Notes: generated by a model from the letters alone, not told the origin. Counted from the first letter of the stretch, positions 1-12,983 are shown. The stretch is 64,000 nucleotides of DNA from Megascapheus bottae (GCA_024803745.1 JANJXV010000153.1:1178001-1242000); one strand, 5' to 3'. Numbers and translations: made by a program.

Positions 1-3000
1 TTTGTAATGGGATGGGTGTTACTTTGGAGGTTAGTTTTGGAGTGATTCAATTTTTTGAGTTGTTGATATATTTTAGATATGAGGCCTTGTTCCGTTGTTT
101 GGGTGGTGAAAATCTTCTCCCACTCTGTAGGCTTCCTGATTAGTTTACTAGCTATATCCGTTGCCATACAAAAGCTCTGCAGTTTAATGCAGTCCCACTT
201 ATCCAGCCTTTCTCTGATTTGTTGTGATTCTTGGTCCTTATTAAGAAAGTTTCGACCTGTATCAAGGAGGCCTAGTGTATCTCCTAATCCTTCCTGTAAA
301 CTTTTCAGTGTGTCAGCTTTTACCTCCACGTCTTTGATCCATTTGGAGTTAATTCTAGTGCAAGGGGACAAAGAAGGATCCAACTTTAGTTTTCTGCAGG
401 TGTTTAACCAGTTCTGCCAGCACAACTTGTTGAAGAGGCTATCTTTCTTCCATTCTATTTTTTTGGCTCCCTGGTCAAAGACTAGGTGGCCATAGGTCTG
501 TGGTTTAATATCTGGGTCCGCAGTTCTACTCCATTGGACTTCAGGCCTGTTCTTGTGCCAGTACCAAGCTGTTTTGAGAATTATAGCTCTGTAATAGAGC
601 CTTAAGTTTGGAATTGAAATTCCTCCAGCGCTGTTCTTTCTGCTAAGAAGTGTTTTTGCTATACGGGGTCTTTTATTATTCCATATGAAATTTTGAATTG
701 CCTCTTCTATTTCTTTAAAGAATGACATTGGGATGTTGATGGGTATTACATTGAATTTGTAGATAGCCCTTGGCAAGATTGTCATTTTCACAATGTTGAT
801 TCTTCCAATTCAGGAGCACGGGTGATTTTTTCATTTCCTTAGTTATGCTTTAATTTACTTTTTTAGGGTTTTAAAGTTTTCATCTAAACGGTCCTTTACA
901 TTCTTAGTTAAGCTAATTGCTAGGTACTTTCTTTTCTTTGAGGCTATTGTGAAAGGATTTTCTTTCCTGATTATTGCCTCGTTCCTCTCAGTGTTGGCGT
1001 AAAGTAAGGCAGTTGATTTGTGAGGGTTGATTTTCTGGCCTGCTACCCTTCCAAAGCTTTGAATCAGCTCAAGGAGCTTGGGAGTAGAGTCTACAGGATT
1101 CTTTAAATACAGAATCATGTCATCGGCAAAGAGGGATAGTTTTATTTCCTCTTTCCCTACTTGGATCCCCTTTATGCTTGCTTCTTGCCTTATTGCACTG
1201 CCTAGGAATTCTAGTACTATGTTAAAAAGGAGTGGAGAGAGTGGGCATCCTTGTCTCGTTCCTGATTTTAGAGGCAATGGCTTTAGATCTTCACCATTAA
1301 GTATAATACTAGCAGTGGGTTTCTCATACACAGCCTTTATTACATTGAGAAATGTTCCATGGATTCCTAGTTTCTCCACATCTTTTAACATAAAGGGGTT
1401 TTGGATCTTGTCAAATGCCTTTTCCGCATCTATTGAGACAATCATGTGATTTTATCCCTGCTCCTGTTGATGTGTTGAATTATATTAATTGATTTGTGTA
1501 TGTTGAACCAGCTTTGCCCCCCTGTGATGAATCCAGTTTGATCATAGTGTATATTTTTTTTTGATGAGTTGTTGTAGACGGTTGGCCAGTATTTTGTTGA
1601 GAAGTTTTGCATCGAGGTTCATCAAAGAAATGGGTCTATAGATCTCTTTCTTTGATGAATCTCTGCCTGGTTTGGGGATGAGGGATATGCTGGCTTCACA
1701 GAATCAGTTTAGTAAAGAACCTTCATTTTCAATTTCGTTGAAGAGCTTGAGGGGTATTGGTGTGAGCTCTGCTTTGAAGACCTTATAGAATTCAGCTGTG
1801 AATCCATCTGGCCCTGGGCTCATTTTAAGTGGAAGTTGTCTAATTTCCATTTCTATTTCAGAGCTTGAAATAGGCCTGTTGAGTTGGGTTAGCCCTTCTT
1901 GGTTCAGTGTGTGTATGTTAATATTGTCTAGGAATTCATCCATTTCTTCTAGATTCTCAAATTTGTTGGCGTAAAGGTTTGAGAAGTATTCCCTCATGAT
2001 ATTCTGGATCTTGGTAATTTCTGTCGTGATATTACCATTTTCATCTGCGATTTTGTTTATTTCGATATGCTCTCTTCTTTTTTTGGTAAGATTTGCTAAG
2101 GGCTTGTCAATTTTGTTAATTCTTTCAAGAACCAACTCCTTGTTTTGTTGATTCTTTCTATAGCTTTTTTATTCCAAATCATTTAATTCTGCTTTGATTT
2201 TAATAATTTGCTTTCTCCTAATGGGTTTAGGGTTGGTTTGTTGCTCTTTTTCCAGGAGGTTAAGGTGAGACATTAACTAGTTGGTTTGCCATTTTTCCAA
2301 CTTGCTGTTGTAGGCACTCCGCGCTATAAATTTTCCTCTGAGTACTGCCTTTGTTGTGTCCCTAAGGAGTTGATATTTGTGTGCTCCTTATTGTTAAATT
2401 TCATAAACAGTTGGATATCTGTTCTGATCTCTTCGATTACCCATTGTTTTTGATTCAACAATGTGTGGTTCAGTCTCCATGAGTTACAGGGTTTTCTTTG
2501 GTGGAGATGTGTGTTCAGCTCCAATTTGATGCCTTTATGGTCTGAGAATGTGCATGGAATAATTTCAGTGTTTCTGAATCTGTCCAGGTTTGCTTTATGG
2601 CCTAAGATGTGGTCTATTTTGGAAAATGTTCCATGTGCTGCTGAGAAAAACGTATATTGTGGTGTTACTGGGTGGAATATTCTGCAGATGTCTGTTAGAT
2701 CTAGTTGGTCTATATAGTTGTTCAGTTCTAAGGTTTCTCTGTTGAGTTTTTGCCTTGTTGATCTGTCCATAGGTGAGAGTGGTGTGTTAAACTCACCAAC
2801 AATCACTGTATTTCGATCTATGTATGGTTTCAGTGTAAGTAAAGTTTGCTTGATGAAGTTTGGAGCTCCGGGATTGGGTGTGTAAATATTTAGGTTTGTT
2901 ATGTCTTCTGGGAGGAAAGATCCCCTTAGTAGTATGTAGTAACCTTCTTTGTATTTTCTTACTAATTTTAGTTTGAAGTCTATTTATCTGATAGGAGGAT

Positions 3001-3223
3001 GGCAACTCCAGCCTGTTTATGGGGGCAGTTAGCTTGATAGAGTTTATTCCAACCTCTCCCTTTCAAAAGATGATTGTTTTTGGGTAAGATGTGTCTCTTG
3101 AAGACAGTAGAACGATGGCTCTTGCTTTTTGATCCAACTAGACAACCTATGCCGTTTAATTGGAGAGTTCAGTCCATTGATATTGAGAGTTAGGATTGAG
3201 AGATATTTATTAGTTCCTACCAT
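1..3223 (-). pseudogene. L1 ORF2 pseudogene, unit 1 (partial)
   Basis: Endonuclease/reverse transcriptase remnant read from the ATG at 3223 leftwards. Lesions private to this copy are a TAA (from a GAA codon) at about 855-857 just after the RT core, frame changes around 805-850, and a frame change near 2983-2990 that splits the endonuclease (pieces 2793-3005 and 2324-2806). Lesions shared with all units are the TGA at 1704-1706 and the frame change just before RT motif A near 1444. RT motif B ([10 protein letters not shown]) and FADD are intact in the 855-1445 piece. It cannot encode a working protein. Confidence 0.93.
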
Positions 3224-3271
3224 TTTTAAAAGCTTTTAGTAGGGCTTGTGTCTTGACAGTTCTTGTGGTCC

Positions 3272-4459
3272 TTAGATGGTATGCTGTTTAGGTGCCTTTT
3301 CTTTCCCTATATTGCATTTATTTTGGTTTTCTATGTATAGACCATCTTTGAGAATTCTCTGTAGTGTTGGTTTTGTTTTGACATAATGTTGCAGCTTTTC
3401 CCTGGAATGGAATGTTTTTATTGTTCCCTCAGTTATGAATAAGAGCTTAGCTGGCTACAGTATTCTTGGTTGGTAGTTATTTAATTTAAGGGCATGACAT
3501 ATATGCTTCCAGTCACTTCGTGCTTAGATGGTCTCTGCTGAGAAATCTGGGGTTATTCTGATTGGTTTGCTTTTGTAGGTTACTGATCCCTTTTCCCTGG
3601 CTGCCTTTAGGATCTTTCCTTTCGTTTCTATTGATCCAGTTCGGGTCACAATGTGGCGGTTGGATGTTCTTTTCTGGTCAGGTCTGTTTGGGGTTCTAAA
3701 AGCTTCTCGTATGTGGATGGGCCTGCCCTTCTGGATATTTGGGAAATTCTCTGAGATGATTCCCTGAAGTATATTTCCAATACCATTGACCTCTTTCTCC
3801 ACGCCCTCCTCAATACCAACTAGCCTTAAATTAGGCTTCCTAATTGTATCTTGGACCTCCTGAAGCGCTCTCTCATATTTCCTAGATTTGGATTGACTCA
3901 TTTTCTGTTCTTTCTCTATAATTCGTAAATTATCTTCAGCCACGGAAATTCTCTCCTCTGCATTGTCTAACCTGCTATCAAAGCTATCTACTTTATTTTT
4001 CATCTCCCTTGCTTCTAATTGCTCACTTTTGATGCCTTGCATCTCTTGTTTTAGATCATGTATGGATTTCTTTATCTCCACGATTTCCTTTTGAGTGGTT
4101 AGCTCAGTAGCTTTATTTTCTTTGGACATTTGCTGGAGTTTGGTCACGTTTTTATTTGTGAATTCTATGAATTCATCCATCTTTCTTTGAAAAACCTTTA
4201 TTATGGCCTCCTTTATGGCTTCTTCTTTTTCACTTATCACCTTGTTTTTGCTTTCCTCTTGTTCAGGTATGGCTTCCTCCATTATATCTTTCTTTATATT
4301 TTCACATTTTTCATTAATGATGTTTATCAATTGCATTTGTGTAGCACTTGGAAGACTCTCCTCTAGGTTTGCCAGTGACTGTTCCATTGTCTGTTTACAT
4401 TGGGTGGGGCATGTTGTTTCTTGATTTGACATTTTTCTTGAGTTTCTTGTTCTGCCCAT
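3272..4459 (-). pseudogene. L1 ORF1 pseudogene, unit 1 (longest open ORF1)
   Basis: RNA-binding ORF1 protein remnant. Unlike the other units, the coiled-coil half and the RRM-like half are in a single frame here, open for 311 codons (4459-3524), because a 4-base deletion seen in units 2-9 is absent. The frame ends in a private TAA near 3524, where other units read Met-Gln. The TAG at 3455-3457 shared by all units would also cut off the C-terminal domain. The regular ORF1 terminator is at 3272. The N-terminus is rich in Glu, Lys, Gln and Ile with heptad-like spacing, as expected for the L1 trimerising coiled coil. Confidence 0.9.
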
Positions 4460-5122
4460 TTGAAAATGGGAGCAAGATTACTACTAAATACGATTATAGT
4501 TTTTCAGATATAATCAACCTAGACCTCTGTAGCTGGCAGACACTAGATGTTCACAAGTTTTGATTGGTATTATCACTCTTTCTTTTTGTGCACTTACAGA
4601 CCAGACTAATACAACCACTGATAAGCGATTTATACCCAAAACAATAAACCTCTCAATCCAATCTCTATTGTCTTTAAGTCCCTCTGAGCCTAGAGAATAA
4701 TTAACCACCTACATATACAATATTGCTCAACAGCCATCAAGTGTAGATCCGTGCAGTATAAGGGTTGAAAGACGAGCAGAGTTCCAGAGATAGAAAAAAA
4801 GAATGAGAGAGGTCAGGGGAGGTGCAAGAGGATTAACGTAGGAGTGTAAGAATATTGTAGTAATGAAGAAAAGGTATAGCATAAGGATAACTGACCTAAG
4901 TTGTTAGGTAGGTAGCATATTTGAGTACAAAGTTTGGAAAGTATTAGAATAAAACTTATGTGTTGCTGCACGACTAGCCCTTAGCCCAACCAGTGGCCTC
5001 ACAGTGGACCATGGGATGGATCTGTTTTTCTTGTCTACGTTGAGGGAAAGGGGTATTTCACAAGATGGAGAAGCGAAGATTTCAGAAGCAAATGCTGTGA
5101 GTGAATTAGCTCGTAAAAAGCA
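4460..5122. other. L1 5' UTR and flank, unit 1
   Basis: About 660 bp between the ORF1 start and the first SINE. The part nearest ORF1 should be L1 5' UTR, but I cannot place its end, and no target-site duplication was found. Private variants occur near 4898-4912 and at 4977. No gene is recognised. Confidence 0.6.
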
Positions 5123-5335
5123 TTTTTATTTTCTTTTATCTTTCTGCCAGTCTTGGGGCTTGAATTCAGGGCCTGAGCACTGTCCTCGGGTTTTCTCAAG
5201 TCTAGCCCTCTGCCACTTGAGCCACAGTGCCACATCTAGATTTTCTATCTATGTGATACTGAGCAATCAAACTCAGATCTTCATGGATGCTAGGCAAGCA
5301 CTCTACCACTATGCGAAACTCTCAACCCTGACATA
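5123..5335 (-). mobile_element. Dimeric ID/tRNA-type SINE (SINE-a), unit 1
   Basis: Read on the minus strand it begins with an ID-like tRNA monomer: a TGGCATAGTGG-type box A, here with one C-to-G change on the plus strand near 5314, and a degenerate box B. A second monomer and an A-rich tail (plus-strand T-run from 5123) follow. Same insertion as in the other units. Confidence 0.85.
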
Positions 5336-5348
5336 GTAATTATAAAGT

Positions 5349-5366
5349 CATCATCATCATCATCAT
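5349..5366. repeat. (CAT)6 microsatellite, unit 1
   Basis: Six uninterrupted CAT repeats, the shortest state, shared with unit 2. No CCT interruptions. Confidence 0.95.
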
Positions 5367-5566
5367 ATCCAAATATCCTTTCTCCTACAAAGAATGAACA
5401 CATAACTGTGTCTAATGCTTTTTTTTAAATTTCACTAATTCTTCTGTGTTTTTCCCTCTTGCATTTTTTACACATGACAGCAAAGCTAATCATCAGGAAA
5501 AAATTGATTAGGATACAGAACCCTAATAATATCCTAGTAGATTGACGTCAAAAATATGTGCAAGAT

Positions 5567-5764
5567 GCCCTGTGTGTTTGACCTAGTGGTAGAGTACTTG
5601 GCTACCAAGCAATAAGCCTCAGGTTTGATTCCTCATTACCACATACATAGAAAACGCTGCAAGTGGTGCTGTGGATCGGTGGGACAGCTAAAGCCTAAAG
5701 AAAGCCCAAGAACAATGTTCACACTCTGAGGTCAAGTCCCAAGACTACCAAAAACAAAAAAAAA
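5567..5764 (+). mobile_element. Dimeric ID/tRNA-type SINE (SINE-b), unit 1
   Basis: Plus-strand copy of the same SINE family as SINE-a: ID-like monomer with box A near 5580 and box B-like GGTTTGATTCC, second monomer, then an A-rich tail ending at 5764. It is head-to-head with SINE-a, with the microsatellite between them. More diverged from the family pattern than SINE-a, so probably the older insertion. Confidence 0.82.
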
Positions 5765-6390
5765 TTCGACAAGGGGCAAAATGCAGGCAGAGAAGGCACT
5801 GTGAAGCAAATGTTTTGTAAAGGATGAGGGCAATATTGACCCTTAAGTATTGATCTTACCTAAGAAAGGCTCCTTGAGCCTGAGACCACACTGGTAGTTG
5901 GGCCTAGTGGAAGACATTGAGATTGGACAAATAAGGTGTGCTGTATACTACATCCACATGTATATTGTGAGATTGGAGGAGAGATTCAGCCTCCAGTATG
6001 TCTTTGGTGAGGTCTTCTGTGAGCAAGGATCTTTGGTCATTGGGCCCTGAAAGGTGACCCTGCCTCCCTCACAATGGAACAGAATATGGAACCCTGGTAA
6101 CCAAGCCACTGTAACTAACAACCAGCTCAAGCCAGCTCACTTGGCCTGTGGCTCAGGAGGAAGAAAGATGTTGCTATGCTGTTGCCAAAGGTCAGGAAAC
6201 TCGAGTCTCAGGCATGGAAGTTGTGGATGTCTTACACGAAGATGTACATGCTAGATCATTGCCAAGCCACAAATCCAGTATGACAGAACTTTCTCTAAGA
6301 AGAAGGCCAGGAAAATCCAGGGCAACCAGATGAGGTAAATTTCTAAGAAGAAATGTATTTGACCCCATCATCCTCCCCACACACTACAAC
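5765..6390. other. Unassigned spacer, unit 1
   Basis: About 620 bp of balanced-composition DNA between SINE-b and the next L1 A-tail. I recognise no transposon, gene or RNA. Short open frames exist on both strands but show no convincing coding signal. Probably part of the founder locus that was duplicated together with the L1. Confidence 0.6.
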
Positions 6391-6808
6391 TTCTTTTTTT
6401 TTATTTTTTTATTGTAATTAGTAAAAGGGTTAGATGATATTTGCCAGATAGAAGGTGCATTAATTCACATACATTGATACCCTTTCACATGTCTTGGTAC
6501 CCATTTCCCTCCAACCCCACACCCCCCCACCGATTTTGGTTTTCCCCCCTTCCCTATCAAATTTCAAATAACCAAATACAAATAAATTCAATATATCAGA
6601 TAACAAAGTGAGATACTATAACAATATGGGATAACCAAGGGACAGCAAACGAGATGAGAGACAACATAGTACATTAAGGACAACAATCATTCATTATATG
6701 GCTTTTGTTTCAATATCCTGGAGGTCCTTTCAATTAGCTTCACATTATATGGCCTTATATATGGCCTTTTGCTCTATTGCCAAGCTCTGCTAGTAGAGCC
6801 CAAGGTTT

Positions 6809-9800
6809 CTACTGATTATGACGAATGAGGGAAACCATTGAGACTAGGTTCCTTTGAGTCTGGCTTATTTCACTTAATATGATTTTTTCTAAGTCTTTCC
6901 ATTTCCTAACAAATGGGGCGATGTCATTCTTTCTGGCAGCAGCATAGAATTCCATTGTGTACAAATACCACAACTTGTTGATCCACTCATCAACTGAGGG
7001 ACATCTGGGTTGGTTCCATATCTTTGCTATGGTGAATAGTGCTGCAATGAGCATTGTTGTGCTAGTGGGTTTAGTATGCCCTTGTTTCTGGATTGTTGGG
7101 TAAATGCCAAGTAGTGGAATTACTGGGTCATAGGGGAGTTGTATGTTTAGCCTTTGAAGCACTGCCGCACTGCTTTCCATAGTGGTTGAACGAGTTTACA
7201 CTCCACCAACAGTGTAGTAGTGATCCCTTCTGGCCACATCCCCTGCAGCATGTGTTGTCATTCGTTTTCCTGATCCTGGCCATTCTAACTGGAGTTAGGT
7301 GGAATCTTAGACTTGTTTTGATTTGCATTTCTTTTATGACCAGAGATGTTGAGTATTTCTTCATGTGTCTATAGGCCATTTTTGTTTCTTCTTCAGAGAA
7401 GACTCTCTTTAAGTCTTTGGCCCATTTTTAATGGGATGGGTGTTACTTTGGAGGTTAGTTTTGGAGTGATTCAATTTTTTGAGTTGTTGATATATTTTAG
7501 ATATGAGGCCTTGGTCCGTTGTTTGGTTGGTGAAGATCTTCTCCCACTCTGTAGGCTTCCTGATTAGTTTACTAGCTATATCCGTTGCCATACAAAAGCT
7601 CTGCAGTTTAATGCAGTCCCACTTATCCAGCCTTTCTCTGTTTTGTTGTGATTCTTTGTCCTTATTAAGAAAGTTTCGACCTGTGCCAAGGAGGCCTAGT
7701 GTATCTCCTATTCCTTCCTGTAAACTTTTCAGTGTGTCAGCTTTTACCTCCACGTCTTTGATCCATTTGGAGTTAATTCTAGTGCAAGGTGACAAAGAAG
7801 GATCCAACTTTAGTTTTCTGCAGGTGTTTAACCAGTTCTGCCAGCACAACTTGTTGAGGAGGCTATCTTTCTGCCATTCTATTTTTTTGGCTCCCTGGTC
7901 AAAGATTAGGTGGCCATAGGTCTGTGGTTTAATATCTGGGTCCGCAGTTCTACTCCATTGGACTTCAGGCCTGTTCTTGTGCCAGTACCAAGCTGTTTTG
8001 AGAATTATAGCTCTGTAATAGAGCCTTAAGTTTGGAATTGAAATTCCTTCAGCGCTGTTCTTTCTGCTAAGAAGTGTTTTTGCTATACGGGGTCTTTTAT
8101 TATTCCATATGAAATTTTAAATTGCCTCTTCTATGTCTTTAAAGAATGACATTGGGATGTTGATGGGTATTACATTGAATTTGTAGATAGCCCTTGGCAA
8201 GATTGTCATTTTCACAATGTTGATTCTTCCAATCCAGGAGCATGGGAGGTTTTTCCATTTCCTTAGTTCTGCTTTAATTTCCTTTTTTAGGGTTTTAAAG
8301 TTTTAATCTAAACCGTCCTTTACATTCTTAGTTAAGCTAATTGCTAGGTACTTTATTTTCTTTGAGGCTATTGTGAAAGTATTTTCTTTCCTGATTATTG
8401 CCTCGTTCCTCTTAGTGTTGGCGTAAAGTAAGGCAGTTGATTTGTGAGGGTTGATTTTATGGCCTGCTACCCTTCCAAAGCTTTGAATCAGCTCAAGGAG
8501 CTTGGGAGTAGAGTCTATAAGATTCTTTAAATACAGAATCATGTCATCTGCAAAGAGGGATAGTGTTATTTCCTCTTTCCCTACTCGGATCCACTTTATG
8601 CTTCCTTCTTACCTTATTGCACTGTCTAGGAATTCTAGTACTATGTTAAAAAGGAGTGGAGAGAGTGGGCATCCTTGTCTCGTTCCTGATTTTAGAGGGA
8701 ATGGCTTTAGATTTTCACCATTAAGTATAATACTAGCAGTGGGTTTCTCATACACAGCCTTTATTACATTGAGAAATGTTCCATGGATTCCTAGTTTCTC
8801 CACATCTTTTAACATAAAGGGGTTTTGGATCTTGTCAAATGCCTTTTCCGCATCTATTGAGACAATCATGTGATTTTATCCCTGCTCCTGTTGATGTGTT
8901 GAATTATATTAATTGATTTGTGTATGTTGAACCAGCTTTGCCTCCCTGTGATGAATCCAGTTTGATCATAGTGTATAATTTTTTTGATGAGTTGTTGTAG
9001 ACGGTTGGCCAGTATTTTGTTGAGAAGTTTTGCATCGAGGTTCATCAAAGAAATGGGTCTATAGATCTCTTTCTTTGATGAATCTCTGTCTGGTTTGGGG
9101 ATGAGGGATATACTGGCTTCACAGAATCAGTTTAGTAAAGAACCTTCATTTTCAATTTCGTTGAAGAGCTTGAGGAGTATTGGTGTGAGCTCTGCTTTGA
9201 AGACCTTATAGAATTCAGCTGTGAATCCATCTGGCCCTGGGCTCTTTTTAAGTGGAAGTTGTCTAATTTCCATTTCTATTTCAGAGCTTGAAATAGGTCT
9301 GTTGAGTTGGGTTAGCCCTTCTTGGTTCAGTGTCGGTATGTTAATATTGTCTAGGAATTCATCCATTTCTTCTAGATTCTCAAATTTGTTGGCGTAAAGG
9401 TTTGAGAAGTATTCCCTCATGTTACTCTGGATCTTGGTAATTTCTGTCGTGATATTACCATTTTCATCTGTGATTTTTTTTATTTTGATATGCTCTCTTC
9501 TTTTTTTGGTAAGATTTGCTAAGTGCTTGTCAATTTTGTTAATTCTTTCAAAGAACCAACTCCTTGTTTTGTTGATTCTTTCTATAGATTTTTTTATTCC
9601 AAATCATTTAATTCTGCTTTGATTTTAATAATTTGCTTTCTCCTAATGGGTTTAGGGTTGGTTTGTTGCTCTTTTTCCATGAGGTTAAGGTGAGACATTA
9701 ACTAGTTGGTTTGCCATTTTTCCAACTTGCTGTTGTAGGCACTCCGCGCTATAAATTTTCCTCTGAGTACTGCCTTTGTTGTGTCCCTAAGGAGTTGATA

Positions 9801-10649
9801 TTTGTGTGCTCCTCATTGTTAAATTTCATAAACAGTTGGATATCTGTTCTGATCTCTTCGATTACCCATTGTTTTTGATTCAACAATGTGTGGTTCAGTC
9901 TCCATGAGTTACAGGGTTTTCTTTGGTGCAGATGTGTGTTCAGCTCCAATTTGATGCCTTTATGGTCTGAGAGTGTGCATGGAATAATTTCAGTGTTTCT
10001 GAATCTGTCCAGGTTTGCTTTATGGCCTAAGATGTGGTCTATTTTGGAAAATGTTCCATGTGCTGCTGAGAAAAACGTATATTGTGGTTTTACTGGGTGG
10101 AATATTCTGCAGATGTCTGTTAGATCTAGTTGGTCTATATAGTTGTTCAGTTCTAAGGTTTCTCTGTTGAGTTTTTGCCTTGTTGACCTGTCCATAGGTG
10201 AGAGTGGTGTGTTAAACTCACCAACAATCACTGTATTTCGATCTATGTATGGTTTTAGTGTAAGTAAAGTTTGCTTGATGAAGTTTGGAGCTCCGGGATT
10301 GGGTGTGTAAATATTTAGGATTGTTATGTCTTCCGGGAGGAAAGATCCCTTTAGTAGTATGTAGTAACCTTCTTTGTCTTTTCTTACTAATTTTAGTTTG
10401 AAGTCTATTGTATCTGATATGAGGATGGCAACTCTAGCCTGTTTATGGGGGCAGTTAGCTTGATAGAGTTTATTCCAACCTCTCACTTTCAAAAGATGAT
10501 TGTTTTTGGGTAAGATGTGTCTCTCGAAGTCAGCAGAACGATGGCTCTTGCTTTTTGATCCAACTAGACAACCTATGCCGTTTAATTGGAGAGCAAAGTC
10601 CATTGATATTGAGAGTTAGGATTGAGAGATATTTATTAGTTCCTACCAT
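6809..10649 (-). pseudogene. L1 ORF2 pseudogene, unit 2 (most fragmented)
   Basis: Besides the lesions common to the array (TGA at 9127-9129, frame change near 8866, endonuclease TGA and frame change), this copy has private damage. A TAA at 8609 replaces a Gln codon shortly after RT motif B, and a TAA near 8303 replaces a Glu codon. Further indels fall near 7158, 7203 and 7428. The RT core is therefore in several pieces. The endonuclease piece 9749-10603 is open and has Glu at the catalytic Asp position. Confidence 0.94.
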
Positions 10650-10696
10650 TTTAAAAGCTTTTAGTAGGGCCTGTGTCTTGACAGTTCTTGTGGTCC

Positions 10697-11875
10697 TTAG
10701 ATGGTATGCTGTTTAGGTGCCATTTCTTTCCCTATATTGCATTTATTTTGGTTTTCTATGTATAGAGCATCTTTGAGAATTCTCTGTAGTGTTGGTTTTG
10801 TTTCGACATATTGTTGCAGCTTTTCCCTGGAATGGAATGTTTTTATTTTTCCCTCAGTTATGAATGAGAGCTTAGCTGGCTACAGTATTCTTGGTTGGTA
10901 GTTATTTGATATAAGGGCATGACATATATGCTTCCAGTCACTTTGTGCTTGCATGGTCTCTGCTGAGAAATCTGGGGTTATTCTGATTGGTTTGCCTTTG
11001 TAGGTTACTGATCCCTTTTCCCTGGCTGCCTTTAGGATCTTTCCTTTCGTTTCTATTGATCCAGTTCGGATCACAATGTGGCGGTGGGATGTTCTTTTCT
11101 GGTCAGGTCTGTTTGGGGTTCTAAAAGCTTCTCGTATCTGGATGGGCCTGCCCTTCTGGATATTTGGGAAATTCTCTGAGATGATTCCCTGAAGTATATT
11201 TCCAATACCATTGACCTCTTTCTCCACGCCCTCCTCAGTACCAACTAGCCTTAAATTAGGCTTCCTAATTGTATCTTGGACCTCCTGAAGCGCTCTCTCA
11301 TATTTCCTAGATTTGGATTGACTCATTTTCTGTTCTTTATAATACCTAAATTATCTTCAGCCACGGAAATTCTCTCCTCTGCAATGTCTAACCTGCTATC
11401 AAAGCTATCTACTTTATTTTTCATCTCCCTTGCTTCTAATTGCTCACTTTTGATACCTTGCATCCCTTGTTTTAGATCATGTATGGATTTCTTTATCTCC
11501 TTGATTTCCTTTTGAGTGGTTAGCTCAGTAGCTTTATTTTCTTTGGACATTTGCTGGAGTTTGGTCACGTTTTTATTTGTGGATTCTTTGAATTCATCCA
11601 TCTTTCTTTGAAAAACCTTTATTATGGCCTCCTTTATGGCTTCTTCTTTTTCACTTATCACCTTGTTTTTGGTTTCCTCTTGTTCAGGTATGTCTTCCTC
11701 CATTATCTCTTTCTTTATATTTTCACATTTTTCATAATGATGTTTATCAGTTGCATTTGTGTAGCAATTGGAAGACTCTCCTCTAGGTTTGCCAGTGACT
11801 GTTCCATTGTTTACATTGGGTGGGGGATGTTGTTTCTTGATTTGACATTTTTCTTGAGTTTCTTGTTCTGCCCAT
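10697..11875 (-). pseudogene. L1 ORF1 pseudogene, unit 2
   Basis: The coiled-coil and RRM-like halves are separated by the 4-base deletion shared by units 2-9 near 11335. Private damage is a 1-base loss near 11733 and a 4-base loss near 11809, both close to the N-terminus. The RRM-like half is open from 11326 to the shared TAG at 10880. ORF1 ends 47 bp before the ORF2 start. Confidence 0.92.
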
Positions 11876-12538
11876 TTGAAAATGGGAGCAAGATTACTAC
11901 TAAATACGATTATAGTTTTTCAGATATAACCAACCTAGACCTCTGTAGCTGGCAGACACTAGATGTTCACAAGTTTTGATTGGTATTATCACTCTTTCTT
12001 TTTGTGCACTTACAGACCAGCCTAATACAACCACTGATAAGCGATTTATACCCAAAACAATAAGCCTCTCAATCCAAACTCTATTGTCTTTAAGTCCCTC
12101 TGAGCCTAGAGAATAATTAACCACCTACATATACAATATTGCTCAACAGCCATCAAGTGTAGATCCGTGCAGTATAAGGGTTGAAAGACGAGCAGAGGTC
12201 CAGAGATAGAACAAAAGAATGAGAGAGGTCAGGGGAGGTGCAAGAGGATTAACGTAGGAGTGTAAGAATATTGTAGTAATGAAGAAAAGTTATAGCATAA
12301 GGATAACTGACATAAGTTGGTAAGTAGGTAGCATATTTGAGTACAAAGTTTGGAAAGTATTAGAATAAAACTTATGTGTTGCTGCACGACTAGCTCTTAG
12401 CCCAACCAGTGGCCTCACAGTGGACCATGGGATGGATCTGTTTTTCTTGTCTACGTTGAGGGAAAGGGGTATTTCACAAGATGTAGAAACGAAGATTTCA
12501 GAAGCAAATGCTGTGAGTGAATTAGCTCGTAAAAAGCA
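11876..12538. other. L1 5' UTR and flank, unit 2
   Basis: Same segment as in unit 1. It shares the 'gaacaaaagaatg' variant with unit 3. No gene is recognised and the L1 5' end is not resolved. Confidence 0.6.
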
Positions 12539-12751
12539 TTTTTATTTTCTTTTATCTTTCTGCCAGTCTTGGGGCTTGAATTCAGGGCCTGAGCACTGTC
12601 CTCGGGTTTTCTCAAGTCTAGCCCTCTGCCACTTGAGGCACAGTGCCACATCTAGATTTTCTATCTATGTGGTACTGAGCAATCAAACCCAGATCTTCAT
12701 GGATGCTAGGCAAGCACTCTACCACTATGCCAAACTCTCAACCCTGACATA
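12539..12751 (-). mobile_element. SINE-a, unit 2
   Basis: Minus-strand dimeric ID-type SINE, same insertion as in the other units. One base differs in the second monomer near 12639 (cttgaggcac in place of cttgagccac). Confidence 0.85.
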
Positions 12752-12764
12752 GTAATTATAAAGT

Positions 12765-12782
12765 CATCATCATCATCATCAT
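12765..12782. repeat. (CAT)6 microsatellite, unit 2
   Basis: Six uninterrupted CAT repeats, as in unit 1, and preceded by 'aagt' without the CCT found in most other units. Confidence 0.95.
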
Positions 12783-12983
12783 ATCCAAATATCCTTTCTC
12801 CTACAAAGAATGAACACTTAACTGTGTCTAATGCTTTTTTTTTTAATTTCACTAATTCTTCTGTGTTTTTCCCTCTTGCATTTTTTACACATGACAGCAA
12901 AGCTAATCATCAGGAAAAAATTGATTAGGATACAGAAACGTAATAATATCCTAGTAGATTGACGTCAAAAATATGTGCAAGAT

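Larger units (their letters stand above)
1..4459 (-). mobile_element. LINE-1, unit 1 (3' part cut by window edge)
   Basis: This is the most divergent L1 copy. The window opens inside ORF2, so its 3' UTR and A-tail are not seen. It keeps states absent from units 2-9: four extra bases near 3917 hold ORF1 in frame, and the endonuclease codon at 3104-3106 is TGT where units 2-9 have a TGA. It also carries many private changes, consistent with a position near the array edge. The right limit given is the ORF1 start; the 5' UTR continues for an unknown distance. Confidence 0.93.
6391..11875 (-). mobile_element. LINE-1, unit 2
   Basis: Full-length apart from an undefined 5' UTR. Poly-T (the A-tail) starts at 6391. 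The C-rich plus-strand block at 6507-6554 is the G-rich L1 3' UTR tract. This is the second most divergent copy, with several private indels, consistent with lying near the array edge. Confidence 0.96.

Noticed and set aside
5948..6130. A 60-codon minus-strand frame in the spacer, identical in protein in all eight copies; the three base differences seen among copies are silent
   Set aside because: It begins at TTG, not ATG, has no recognisable motif, and three silent differences are too few to argue for selection in recently duplicated DNA.
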